DNA from: 43-108 sp001915545
GTDB taxonomy: Bacteria > Bacteroidota > Bacteroidia > Bacteroidales > Bacteroidaceae
Assembly (NCBI GenBank): GCA_902491215.1
Contig: CABUGV010000010.1
Location: 25,317 to 89,316 of the forward strand
Direction: 5' to 3'
Length of the DNA: 64,000 nucleotides
Part shown: positions 22,424 to 31,799 of the stretch, in pieces
Layout of the letters: the number at the start of each line of letters is the position of its first letter
Position numbering within the stretch: the first letter of the stretch is position 1
Notes under the pieces: generated by a model
What the model was told of the DNA's origin: nothing
What the model saw: the letters and a program-made list of their open reading frames with translations, nothing else
Databases searched by the model: none
Position numbers and translations under genes: made by a program

Positions 22424-25309
22424 ATGAAAAAACAGTTGTTGCAGACGTTACTGCTTTTTATGCTGTTCCCGTTATTGGCAACAGCCCAGAACAGCGGGAA
22501 AAAGAGCATTCTTTACGGCCGTGTGGCCAACAGATTCACCAAGGCTCCGATTGAGGATGCGAAGGTATATCTGCTGGACAGCGACAGTGCGGTGCTTGAT
22601 TCTACCTTGTCGAATATGGTGTATGACAGCTACAGGGGCTCATATGAATTCAGCATATATCGTCCGGGACTGTACTATCTGCGTTTCGTTCATCCAGGAT
22701 ATGAGAGTGTAACGGTTCCTTGCGAGGTGAAAAAACTCAGGAAGAGCGGAGGGGACATCAAAATACGCAAAGTGACGTATATGCAGCGTGATTTTGTCCA
22801 GTCGTCAGAAGAGAATGCCGATACGCTCGATGAGGTCAAGGTGGTTGCTACGAAGGTGAAGTTCTATCACCGTGGCGATACCTTGGTGTATGACGCTGAT
22901 GCTTTCAATCTGCCGGAAGGTTCCATGCTCGATGACCTCATACGCCAGCTTCCAGGTGCGGAGTTGAAGGACAACGGCGTTATCCTCGTCAACGGCCGTC
23001 AGGTGGACGTGCTCCTGCTCAACGGCAAGGATTTCATTACGAGCGACAACCGCCTGATGCTTGATAACCTGCCGTACTACATGGTGAAGGAACTGAAAGT
23101 ATACGAGCGTACGGCACCGGCTCTTTTCGAGAATCCTATGTACAAGCAGTATGTGATGGACGTTGCCATGAAGCGCCAGTATGTAACCGGATGGATTGCC
23201 AATGCCGAGGGCGGATACGGTACTTCGGACAGTTACATGGGACGTGTGTTCGGACTAAGAATGACCGAGAACTCGAATCTGTTCGTCTATGCGAACGTCA
23301 ACAACCTCAATGATTATTCCAAGCCTGGGACGCGCGGCGACTGGACGCCAAATTCCTCCACATCTGGAACTATCACTAACAGGCGTGCTGGTCTCAATTA
23401 TACAATAGACGGCAGCGGGACTTTCAAGGGCAACGGCAATCTGGACGTGTCGCACAACGACAATACTCAGGATGGCCGAAGCAATACGACGAACTTTCTT
23501 TCCGGAGGCAACACGTATCAGAATGCATTCAGAAGCAGCCGCACGTGCGGATGGAACATCGTTACGGACCACAGCCTGAGGTTCAACATGGAGTCGTCGT
23601 ATAGGGTTAGTTTGATGCCGCATTTCGAATATCACAAGAACAAAGGACGTAGCCGCTATGTCTCCGCGCTTTTTTCGGAAGACATGACTGATCTTTACGG
23701 CAAAGATTTGTTGGACAGCATTTCATCGCCCGACCCCGACGGACTGATTCGGCGCATGGCTATAAACAGACTCATGACTTCGAACCTTGACGAAGGCGAT
23801 AATCTGTCAGGACGCCTGTCGATTAATCAAGGGTATAAGGTTTCCAATATTGTATATAGTCTCAATGCGAGATATGCATATTTCGGCAATTGGAATGAAA
23901 ATTTCAGCCACTACAGATTGGACTATCCTGCATCCGCCTTTACAGATTACAGAAACAAGTATACTGATGCATCGGTGGAAAAACACGATTTCAATGTCTT
24001 CGCCGATGCCAGAATTGCGTTCGATACTGAAACAAACTTGAATATTTCCTATATGTATTCATCGGTATGGACTAACAGCAACACCTCGTATTATCTGTTG
24101 AATAAGCTTGACGGATGGGGCGCAGATTCGGAGAACAAGCTCGGAAGTCTTCCTTTTGACTATGAACTGCTTTCTGCTATGGACATCGACAATACGAATG
24201 ACTATAAACAGCGCAACCAGCGTCACACGGTAAGGGCCATCTTCTCAAAGAATATTTTAAGCGGTGAAAATACGTACGAGATAAGAATGGAACTTCCGTT
24301 CCATCTTGGAATATATGATTTGGACTATCGACGTGCCGGCAATCTGTATACACCGCATAAAGAAAAATTCTATTTTGAACCTTACGCGAATTTTGTAGTA
24401 CGCAACAAACGGAGCCGTGCGGACATCACATACAATTGCTACAGAAGCATCCCATCGCTGCTGAACGATGTGATGTACAACACAAGTGACCCGCTCAATA
24501 TTTATGTTGGAAATTCATCGCTGAAGGCCGCTTATATGCATAAGCTTAATTTTTCCTACCGCAAGACTCTTTCAGGACAAAGGATGTACAATGTCGGAGT
24601 ATCGGGCGGTTTGACACAGAACAAGGAAACGATGAGCTATGTCTATGACAAGTCGACCGGTGTGAGGACGTTTACTCCGTGTACGGTCAACGGTACGTGG
24701 AACGCGGGTGCAAAACTCGGTTGGAGCCTTCCGCTGGACAAGAAGAAGCTGTGGACTTTTAATTCTAACACCTCAGTGAACTACTGGAACAGCGTTGACA
24801 TGGTGGGTGTGGACGATGCGTCGGAAACGATAGTTGCAACGGAGAAGATGAGAAACGGCAATCTGTATGTAGACGAGACTCTAAGACTGAATTATCGTCC
24901 TTCGTCGAAATACGACTTCGGGTTGAAGTGTAATTTCCACTATCTGAATTCGAACAACGAAAATAAGGATATAGACGTTCTCAACGCCTATGACTTTGAT
25001 TACGGTGTTACGGCAAAGGTTGACCTGCAGCTTGATTTCCAGGTATCCACGGATCTGACTATGTACAGCCGTAGGGGGTATAACGACAGAAGTATGAACA
25101 CCGACGACCTGATATGGAATGCACGTCTGAGCAAGCGGTTCATGAACGGAAATCTTGTAGTCATGCTTGATGGGTTCGACATCCTCGGCAATCTGTCCAG
25201 TACGTACAGAAAAGTCAGTGCCACAGGTATTGTGGAGTCTTTCAACAGGAGCATCCACAGATATGCCCTGCTGCATGTAGTATACAAATTCAATAAAAAG
25301 AAAAAATAA
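22424..25309 (+). CDS. Outer-membrane beta-barrel protein, accessory-locus paralogue A
   Basis: 961 aa; signal peptide (MKKQLLQTLLLFMLFPLLATAQ). Residues ~28-105 form a carboxypeptidase-regulatory-like domain (YGRVANRFTKAPIEDAKVYLL). The plug-like domain is at ~130-240 with LPEGSMLDDLIRQLPGAEL, LVNGRQVDVLLLNGKDF and YMVKELKVYE. The rest is a barrel with strand motifs such as YSRRGYNDRSMNTDDLIWNARLSKRFM and a C-terminal YALLHVVYKFNKKKK. It is a paralogue of the protein at 25906-28866, sharing plug and C-terminal strand sequence throughout. No SusD partner. An outer-membrane transporter or assembly factor is inferred; substrate unknown. The long leader with the triplicated module suggests tight transcriptional control. 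Confidence 0.9.
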   Translation: MKKQLLQTLLLFMLFPLLATAQNSGKKSILYGRVANRFTKAPIEDAKVYLLDSDSAVLDSTLSNMVYDSYRGSYEFSIYRPGLYYLRFVHPGYESVTVPCEVKKLRKSGGDIKIRKVTYMQRDFVQSSEENADTLDEVKVVATKVKFYHRGDTLVYDADAFNLPEGSMLDDLIRQLPGAELKDNGVILVNGRQVDVLLLNGKDFITSDNRLMLDNLPYYMVKELKVYERTAPALFENPMYKQYVMDVAMKRQYVTGWIANAEGGYGTSDSYMGRVFGLRMTENSNLFVYANVNNLNDYSKPGTRGDWTPNSSTSGTITNRRAGLNYTIDGSGTFKGNGNLDVSHNDNTQDGRSNTTNFLSGGNTYQNAFRSSRTCGWNIVTDHSLRFNMESSYRVSLMPHFEYHKNKGRSRYVSALFSEDMTDLYGKDLLDSISSPDPDGLIRRMAINRLMTSNLDEGDNLSGRLSINQGYKVSNIVYSLNARYAYFGNWNENFSHYRLDYPASAFTDYRNKYTDASVEKHDFNVFADARIAFDTETNLNISYMYSSVWTNSNTSYYLLNKLDGWGADSENKLGSLPFDYELLSAMDIDNTNDYKQRNQRHTVRAIFSKNILSGENTYEIRMELPFHLGIYDLDYRRAGNLYTPHKEKFYFEPYANFVVRNKRSRADITYNCYRSIPSLLNDVMYNTSDPLNIYVGNSSLKAAYMHKLNFSYRKTLSGQRMYNVGVSGGLTQNKETMSYVYDKSTGVRTFTPCTVNGTWNAGAKLGWSLPLDKKKLWTFNSNTSVNYWNSVDMVGVDDASETIVATEKMRNGNLYVDETLRLNYRPSSKYDFGLKCNFHYLNSNNENKDIDVLNAYDFDYGVTAKVDLQLDFQVSTDLTMYSRRGYNDRSMNTDDLIWNARLSKRFMNGNLVVMLDGFDILGNLSSTYRKVSATGIVESFNRSIHRYALLHVVYKFNKKKK

Positions 25310-25313
25310 AAAA

Positions 25314-25496
25314 CGTTGGCGGAACAAACATGATAAAAGGATTATGCGTAAAAAGTTACGCATGTTGTTGATTTTTAGCAAGTTTTACACGGATTGTAGG
25401 AGAAATCAACGCACCTATTATTCTGAAATACGTTAACTATAAAAATAATAGACACATTGGTAGAGTTAAGTATGTGCAGAATTATTTCCGCCAACG
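25314..25496. mobile_element. 183-bp inverted-repeat-bounded element (MITE-like)
   Basis: CGTTGGCGGAA (25314-25324) and its exact complement TTCCGCCAACG (25486-25496) bound a non-coding segment that contains a second palindrome (TGCGTAA 25345-25351, TTACGCA 25356-25362). No clear target-site duplication is visible, so transposition is not proven. It separates barrel A from the small Cys-rich ORF. Confidence 0.45.
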
Positions 25497-25631
25497 AGTA
25501 GTTATAATTAATGAGAAAATGTAGATGTTTTTGTTTCACTTTTATTAAAAAGTATGCTTATGAAATTGAAAAAAGTCTTTAGTTCCCATTTCAATGGACA
25601 TTCCTATATTAGGAGCTGACGCAGAAGTTAA

Positions 25632-25850
25632 ATGCGTAGTGGAATTGGTACACTTGTTTCAAACAGAATGGACTTGATGAGTAGTAGAGGTAATTGTAAT
25701 TGCAATAGTAGATGCGGATCAAACGGAAACTGTGAATGTAAATGCACTACTTCTACTACAAAAAAGCCTTTCTGCAACGCAAAAACTTCTTCGAGTATGC
25801 ACAGTATTTTTTTTAGATTCATTTATGTTTTAATAATGTTGCTCATGTAA
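25632..25850 (+). CDS. Small Cys-rich peptide ORF, candidate modified-peptide precursor
   Basis: The 72-codon ORF opens directly after an in-frame TAA; a second in-frame ATG is at 25668. The centre reads RMDLMSSRGNCNCNSRCGSNGNCECKC followed in part by TTSTTKKPFCN: seven Cys, Gly and Asn in abundance. The last 15 codons are hydrophobic (IFFRFIYVLIMLLM) and follow a T8 run where a one-base slip would change the tail. The Arg-Gly before the Cys block recalls Gly-ended leaders of Bacteroidetes exported peptides. An in-frame MKLKKVFSS start at 25560, also leader-like, is cut off by TGA (25617) and TAA (25629). No maturation enzyme is adjacent. Could be a real precursor, a decayed one, or chance. 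Confidence 0.35.
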   Translation: MRSGIGTLVSNRMDLMSSRGNCNCNSRCGSNGNCECKCTTSTTKKPFCNAKTSSSMHSIFFRFIYVLIMLLM

Positions 25851-25905
25851 TTCTGCCGGATGATTAAAGGATTCGGCAGAACTTCCATTCATTTAATAAT
25901 TGCTT

Positions 25906-28866
25906 ATGGTTAGACTATTATTTACATTTTTGTCAGTATTATTTTTTATTCCTGCTCATGCACAGAAAAAAGATTACCGTTGGAGCGTTGAATTTTATTT
26001 CAGAAATAAAATCACACAGGAGATAATCAAAGCAAGTGACACGCTTGATGTCAGGCTCATGCTTGCAGACAGCACCGTGATAGGCAGTTTCAGGACATTG
26101 AACAATAACACGCAGGAAAGATATGCATTCTTGAGATTGGACAAGCTGTTTGACGGCACGACAAAGGATTATATATTGGAGATTTCACATCCGAAATATG
26201 AAACAACATATTACCCATTACATTTGAAATTCCGCAAGCATAATCCATTGACGACCATATACGTAGACATACGTCGGCTTACGCATATGGAACTGGCCCA
26301 AATGCTGGGCGAAGTCCAGGTGAATGCGACAAAGGTGAAGTTCTACATGAATGAAGACACGCTGGTATATAATGCAGATGCTTTCGAACTGTCGGAAGGT
26401 TCGATGCTCGATGCACTTATAGAACAGCTTCCGGGAGTTGAGCTTAAAGATGACGGGCGCATATACGTTAACGGACGCTTTGTGGAAAGCTTGCTTCTCA
26501 ACGGAAAGGACTTCTTTAAGGGAGACAACCTTATCATGCTTGAAAATCTGCCTTCGTATATGGTAAAGAATATACAGGTGTATGATAAAATGAGTGACAA
26601 GAGTGAATTTCTCGGAGCAAAAGTGGATGAAGGCATTTATACCATGGACGTGCAGCTGAAACGGCGATATTCCGTAGGATGGCTTGGAAATGCAGAGGCG
26701 GGAGTCGGTACTAAGGACAGATTCATGGGACGTCTGTTTGCCATGCGTTTCACACCCCAGTCGCGTCTATCCATATTCGGAAATGTCAACAACACTAACG
26801 ACAGGCGTAAGCCTGGACGAAGCGGAGACTGGTCTCCGGCCGACATTTCCGGAGGATTGACGACGACCAAGAACGTGGGCATCGATTACGGTGTATGGGA
26901 TAAGATAAACCGTTATACCATTGAAGGTTCCGCCCAGCTCAAGCACAGCCGCACGGAGCATATAACGCGCAGCAATAATACGAATTTCCTTCCTGGAGGA
27001 GATACGTATGAACGAATATGGAACAATGCGAATTCCAAAGAGCTGTATCTGACTACAAGACACGAACTTACCAAGAATTTCAAGCTGTGGAGGGATAATT
27101 ACAGACATCCTGGAATACAATTGAGAATTACGCCTCAGGTTGAATACCGCAACTATGACAACAGCAGTTCCGGTACGAGCGGAGTCTTCGATATCGACCC
27201 GTCGACATATGCCGACCTGCTTGACAGCCTTTCAGAACCGACTATGGGTTCCAGTCTGCGGTCAATTCTGATTAACAGGAAAATCAGTGAATCCATGGGT
27301 CGCGGACATCGTGTAAACTACGGCGCTGACTTTTATTTGGGCCTGAGCACGCCGAATGTCAATTACGACGGACTTTACATAAACGGAAATGTTTCTGCAT
27401 ACGACCAGAAGAACGAATCGTTCGACAGGTATAGGATTGATTATACCGCACGTCCGGACGGGGATTTCCGCAACCGCTATTTCAATACTCCCAACAGTGG
27501 ATATTCGTTCACGGCAAGTGCAAAATATTACTGGCATACCAAACCTATGACGTGGACAGGACTTACCCTTGGTCCTATGGTTTCATTTTGGCAAGGATAT
27601 AGTCGTGATGTGAATTCGCTCTATCGCCTTGACGAGCTTGAAGGTTGGGGAGACGGGAGTGACACCGAACTTGGCCTTCTGCCGTCCGAGGCTTCTGATT
27701 TGATGCAGAGCCTTGACAGGGACAACAGCTATCTGACAGGGCAATTGACCAGACGTACACGAGGACAGCTGCAGTTTCTCATACAATTGCCGGAATACGA
27801 TGATTCTTATAATATGATTTCGGACTTTTATATGAGTATAACTCCCGGTTTCATGTATGAAGATAAGACACTTCGCTTTGACGGTTCGGTGTATAGCGGC
27901 CGTAAGTTGACAAATTGGTTTCCGGAAGCAGACATACAACTGACAAGAAGGACACGCGGGCTGAAACATAAGCTGGAATTTGAAGCCAGCTTGCGCATGC
28001 AGTCGCCTTCTCTGATGAATATGCTTGATGTAACGTTTGATTCCAACCCGCTGTATGTACGCAACGGAAATCCGAATCTGAAGAACTCTGCCGTTTTTCG
28101 CGTAAACCTTTCATATTCAGCCGACAGGTGGCTTTCTGGAAGTGGAAAGATGCTGAACGCATCTGTCGGATACACCAATACACGCAATGCCACAGCTATA
28201 TCTTCTGTATATGACAAGTCTACCGGCGTACGTACGACTACTCCAGTAAATGTGAACGGCAATTGGGATTCATGGTACAATTTGAACTGGTCAGTACCGC
28301 TCGACAAGGCCAAGAAGTTCAATCTTTCTTCGAACACGAACATAAATTATGGCGACAAGGTCGACATGATGAGTACGGCAGATCTGGCATCTTCGTTGAA
28401 AAACGTTGTGCATAATCTTTATGCCCGCCAGCTTTTCAATTTGAGCTATAATTTCGGCAAGCACCGTTTAGGTGCAAAGTTCCGTGCATCGTGGACCAAT
28501 GCCCGTGGCAGTATGGAAGATTTTGAAGACATCAATGCAGTGCATCTTACGTATGCGTTGACCGGACAGTTCAAGCTTCCGTGGAATTTGCAGGTGAATA
28601 CCGACGTCTCGCTTTACAGCCGACGCGGATATGGCGACAAATCTATGAATACCGATGATTTTGTTTGGAATGCCAGAGTCAGCAAGAGCTTCTTGGGTGG
28701 AAGTCTCATAGTGATGCTTGACGGTTTCGACATCCTCGGAAATTTGACAAATATAAACTACAGCCTGAATTCTCAAGGACGATGGGAAGTTTACAATAAT
28801 GTGATACCGAGCTATGGTATGTTCCATATTATATACAAACTGAACAAGGAACCCAAGAAGAAATGA
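25906..28866 (+). CDS. Outer-membrane beta-barrel protein, accessory-locus paralogue B
   Basis: 986 aa from ATG 25906 (MVRLLFTFLSVLFFIPAHAQ, signal peptide); an in-frame TTG two codons earlier is less likely. Layout matches paralogue A: an N-terminal beta-sandwich domain (~25-115), a plug-like part with LSEGSMLDALIEQLPGVEL, VNGRFVESLLLNGKDFF and YMVKNIQVYDK, then barrel strands including YSRRGYGDKSMNTDDFVWNARVSKSF and C-terminal YGMFHIIYKLNKEPKKK. The N-terminal domain differs most from A, while plug and last strands are closest. Two paralogues flanking one short peptide ORF suggest a heteromeric or duplicated export/uptake unit. Substrate unknown. Confidence 0.9.
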   Translation: MVRLLFTFLSVLFFIPAHAQKKDYRWSVEFYFRNKITQEIIKASDTLDVRLMLADSTVIGSFRTLNNNTQERYAFLRLDKLFDGTTKDYILEISHPKYETTYYPLHLKFRKHNPLTTIYVDIRRLTHMELAQMLGEVQVNATKVKFYMNEDTLVYNADAFELSEGSMLDALIEQLPGVELKDDGRIYVNGRFVESLLLNGKDFFKGDNLIMLENLPSYMVKNIQVYDKMSDKSEFLGAKVDEGIYTMDVQLKRRYSVGWLGNAEAGVGTKDRFMGRLFAMRFTPQSRLSIFGNVNNTNDRRKPGRSGDWSPADISGGLTTTKNVGIDYGVWDKINRYTIEGSAQLKHSRTEHITRSNNTNFLPGGDTYERIWNNANSKELYLTTRHELTKNFKLWRDNYRHPGIQLRITPQVEYRNYDNSSSGTSGVFDIDPSTYADLLDSLSEPTMGSSLRSILINRKISESMGRGHRVNYGADFYLGLSTPNVNYDGLYINGNVSAYDQKNESFDRYRIDYTARPDGDFRNRYFNTPNSGYSFTASAKYYWHTKPMTWTGLTLGPMVSFWQGYSRDVNSLYRLDELEGWGDGSDTELGLLPSEASDLMQSLDRDNSYLTGQLTRRTRGQLQFLIQLPEYDDSYNMISDFYMSITPGFMYEDKTLRFDGSVYSGRKLTNWFPEADIQLTRRTRGLKHKLEFEASLRMQSPSLMNMLDVTFDSNPLYVRNGNPNLKNSAVFRVNLSYSADRWLSGSGKMLNASVGYTNTRNATAISSVYDKSTGVRTTTPVNVNGNWDSWYNLNWSVPLDKAKKFNLSSNTNINYGDKVDMMSTADLASSLKNVVHNLYARQLFNLSYNFGKHRLGAKFRASWTNARGSMEDFEDINAVHLTYALTGQFKLPWNLQVNTDVSLYSRRGYGDKSMNTDDFVWNARVSKSFLGGSLIVMLDGFDILGNLTNINYSLNSQGRWEVYNNVIPSYGMFHIIYKLNKEPKKK

Positions 28867-28975
28867 TGCAATTCAACGAATTATGCCGGATGCTGCTGGA
28901 ATATATTATTTAGCGGTCCTTGCTGACATAGAGTTGAGAACTTCTTTGATTACAGCATGAAATAATATTTGCAAT

Positions 28976-30966
28976 ATGAGAATGATATGTTTTTATGTCT
29001 TGTTTTTGACATCCGTAATTCTATGTGCGCAAGATAAGGTGATTTGGATTTGGCCGGTTGCTGAACAAAAAGCGGAGGACGGAATACTTTACCGCCCGCA
29101 AGACTTTATCGGTAAAGAGCTGAATTTTGATAATCTGTTTGTCAGAGGGAAAGAAGATACGCCTATATTATGTCCGTTTGATGCCGTTGTAAATCGCGTG
29201 AGCCTTACTTTCAAGTATAACCTCTCGCAGTGTATTAGTAGGCAATACAATGGAGATTTTAAAAATGAAATTAAGCTAATTGATGCAGGCCGTGATGAAA
29301 AGTATGTCAATGGACAGATTGCTCTTCAGTCCAAAAGCGGAGGAGTTCTGTACGTCAGCGGATTGAAATTTGTTCGTACTTTCAAGACCGGAGAAAGGCT
29401 TACGCGTGGTGATACCATCGGCTTTATGGGGTATGCTTACAAGAATATTCCTGAACCGTGTATCTGTGTTGCTTTTTCCCGCAACGGACGTTCTGCAGAC
29501 CCGATGTCGCCATTTGGTTTGAAGACAACTTTTGTTGCTCCTAAAGCCAAACCTCGTAAAACAGAATTAACTCGAAAGGAAGCAGGTGAAGATTTGATGA
29601 GATTTTCTGAAGCATTGAAGAATCTCTATCCTTGTGTAGAGGACTTGACAATGCCGGAGACAATTGATTCTCTGACAGCGAATGTTATCGCTTCTTTGCC
29701 TGACAAGATAGACGGTAATAGATTTTATAGAGCCTGCAAAAGAATCAATCATCTGATTCACGATAGTCATCTCGATTTTTGGATAAATATGAGTATCAGT
29801 ATGCCTAACTTCGAAAGATGGTTTATGCCGTTGGCTTTCGCACAAATAGGAGATAGGGTCATTGTTACTCAGGCTGTTGCAAGAACAGAACAATATGTCG
29901 GGCGTGAGCTGAAAAAAGTAGACGGGTGCCGGGTTGAAGAAATTGTTCGTGAAGTTGCAACACTTATAACCAATTATGACGGTAAGGTGGAAAGCATGGT
30001 GGAGGAAGAATTGGCTGGCAACCTTAGTTCATATTACCAAGCACTATTGCGTACATGTCCGGTGGGGAAAAATGTGGTCAGCTATGAGTTCGCAGATGGA
30101 GAACGGCTGGTACTTGATATGTTGCCGCGTACTAAAGATGTGCATTATAAAGACTATCAGCTTAAGCAACTTTATGATAGTCGTAATCAATGGTGGAACA
30201 GGTTTAAGTTGAACTTCGTTTATCGTCCAATAAATGATTCTACGGCCTATATAGGCCTGTCGACATTCAATTTGAATGACGTGGAAGTGGAACAACTCAT
30301 TGATTGTATCAGTGACGCTGAAAATTCAGGATACAAGAATCTTATTTTTGATGTGCGCAACAATTTGGGTGGCAATCCGGATGTGCTTTATCGTTTGCTT
30401 GATTGCTTTGTTGCAAATCCGTACGTTGATAGAGGAGGGTATCAGATGGTTAACAGCAGATGTGTTAGTGGTACGACAAATTTCATTGAAAACGATAGTT
30501 TGACTTTTTCTTCCTACAGTCCTCGGGAAGGTGAAAGAGGCTATTATCTGAATCGTGAAAAAGTAAGTGCCTCTACGAAGAATCCTGCTGTTTATCATGG
30601 GAGATTGTATGTCTTCATCAACGCTTCTTCTAAATCTGCGGCCAGCGAATTTGCCGGTTGTCTTGCCCGTAATAGAAGTGCTTATCTTGTCGGGCGTGAA
30701 ACAGGTACGGCGTATCATTATATGAAGGCACTGAAATTTGCCAATGTCTTTCTGGCAATTCTGGTACAACATGCCGTATACCTCTTGTAAAATGTGTGAT
30801 GGATGAAGCAGTGGACGAAAGATTTCCTTATAACCGCGGAGTGTTGCCCGATTGCACTATTCCATTGACATTCGAGGAAATTTATAGGAACGAACATGAA
30901 TTGGAAGATCCTTATATTCAAAAAACACTTGAATTAATTCGCGAAGGTGTCTATATCGATAAGTGA
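28976..30966 (+). pseudogene. S41-family (C-terminal processing) peptidase, frameshifted near its 3' end
   Basis: The open frame 28976-30790 (604 aa) starts with a signal peptide (MRMICFYVLFLTSVILCAQ) and a region (~20-190) resembling a degenerate LytM/M23 beta-sheet domain (ILCPFDAVVNRVSLTF, RGDTIGFMGYAY). From ~200 it is S41-like: LIFDVRNNLGGNPDVLYRLL and FINASSKSAASEFAGCLARN, S554 being the candidate nucleophile, then YLVGRETGTAYH. It ends abruptly in FANVFLAILVQHAVYLL. One base earlier in phase, the DNA continues as NSGTTCRIPLVKCVMDEAVD and on to GVYIDK with a stop at 30964-30966, the expected S41 C-terminus. A single G missing in CTGGC (30752-30756) explains both. Either a natural frameshift or a read error. 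It follows barrel B by 110 bp and may share its transcript. Confidence 0.75.
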
Positions 30967-30976
30967 TGTATTTATG

Positions 30977-31076
30977 CTCGGCTTTCACTATATTAGATAA
31001 TATAGGATACGCCTCGGCACAGCAAATTCGAAAACTCGTTTTCTAATTTGTCTCTGCACTCGGCTTTCACTATATT
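30977..31076 (+). repeat. Bacteroidales-type promoter-associated repeat with 18-bp direct duplication
   Basis: CTCGGCTTTCACTATATT occurs at 30977-30994 and again at 31059-31076. Between them is GATACGCCTCGGCACAGC and an imperfect hairpin AAATTCGAAAA / TTTTCTAATTT. From memory, similar CTCGGC...TTTGCA segments are spread through Bacteroidales genomes in front of genes. The second copy carries the -7 box of the MORN gene. Confidence 0.6.
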
Positions 31077-31078
31077 TG
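31047..31078 (+). promoter_or_regulatory. Promoter of the MORN-menA transcript
   Basis: TTTG (31047-31050), 20 nt, then TATATTTG (31071-31078): an exact Bacteroidetes promoter. The ATG of the MORN gene is 40 nt downstream. Confidence 0.7.
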
Positions 31079-31118
31079 CAAAGTTGTTAATTGTTTAAAT
31101 TGGAAAAATAGTATAATT

Positions 31119-31766
31119 ATGACTTTGAAGAATAGAGTGTATGCCCTGATTGCCGGACTTATGTTTTGTGTTGCAGCTGGAGCCCAGATGATGAATGCTG
31201 AGAAGTATCCAGTCATACCTGATGATTTCAATGGGGCTTTTATAGATCTTGTAAAGGAATATCCTGCTAATGTTGTCAAATCTGCTTATGGTCAGTATTA
31301 TGGACAGCTTACTATAGGTGGCGATATCTACGGATATGGCACATTCTATACTGATGCAGACGGTATTGTTATGGGGCAGTTCCGCAACGGACGATGCATA
31401 TTCGGTATAAAGATGGGTTCGCAGACTGTTGAGGTTGGTACGGAAACCCATTATATAAAATATGATCTCAGCACCGGTGATCCTATATACATCATAAAGG
31501 ATTCGTTGAAGTATCTGCCTTCAGCTGATTTCATAAAGAAATATAGATTTGAGTCGCTTACATATCAGAACGGTGACAGATATGTAGGTGAAACTGTAGA
31601 CGGCAAACGTGAGGGATACGGCGCATATTACTATACGAATGGAAATTATTATTATGGTCAGTATAGAAACAATTTGAGACACGGCTACGGTGCAATGTTC
31701 AGAACTGAGAACCGTATAACTCTACAGTATTGGGAAGACAATAAGGTTGACGGTGCTTTCAACTGA
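31119..31766 (+). CDS. Exported MORN-repeat protein
   Basis: The 215-aa product has a signal peptide (MTLKNRVYALIAGLMFCVAAGAQ). Short Tyr/Gly repeats of MORN type recur: YYGQLTIGGDIYGYGTFYTD, MGQFRNGR, then YVGETVDGKREGYGAYYY and YYGQYRNNLRHGYGAMF. MORN repeats form beta-hairpin ribbons that bind lipid or protein. Location: periplasm or outer-membrane inner face. It has its own promoter and is followed by menA after 33 bp, so the two are probably co-transcribed, though no functional link is evident. Confidence 0.85.
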   Translation: MTLKNRVYALIAGLMFCVAAGAQMMNAEKYPVIPDDFNGAFIDLVKEYPANVVKSAYGQYYGQLTIGGDIYGYGTFYTDADGIVMGQFRNGRCIFGIKMGSQTVEVGTETHYIKYDLSTGDPIYIIKDSLKYLPSADFIKKYRFESLTYQNGDRYVGETVDGKREGYGAYYYTNGNYYYGQYRNNLRHGYGAMFRTENRITLQYWEDNKVDGAFN

Positions 31767-31799
31767 TTTTTATGCGTTTATGATTTTTATCGAGTCTCG

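Noticed and set aside
25633..25680. tRNA-Leu-like D-arm and anticodon-like string (GTGGAATTGGTACAC ... TTTCAAAC)
   Set aside because: No acceptor-stem pairing, no anticodon stem (CTTGT does not pair with AGAAT) and no TTCAA-type T-loop. The region is better read as the Cys-rich ORF.
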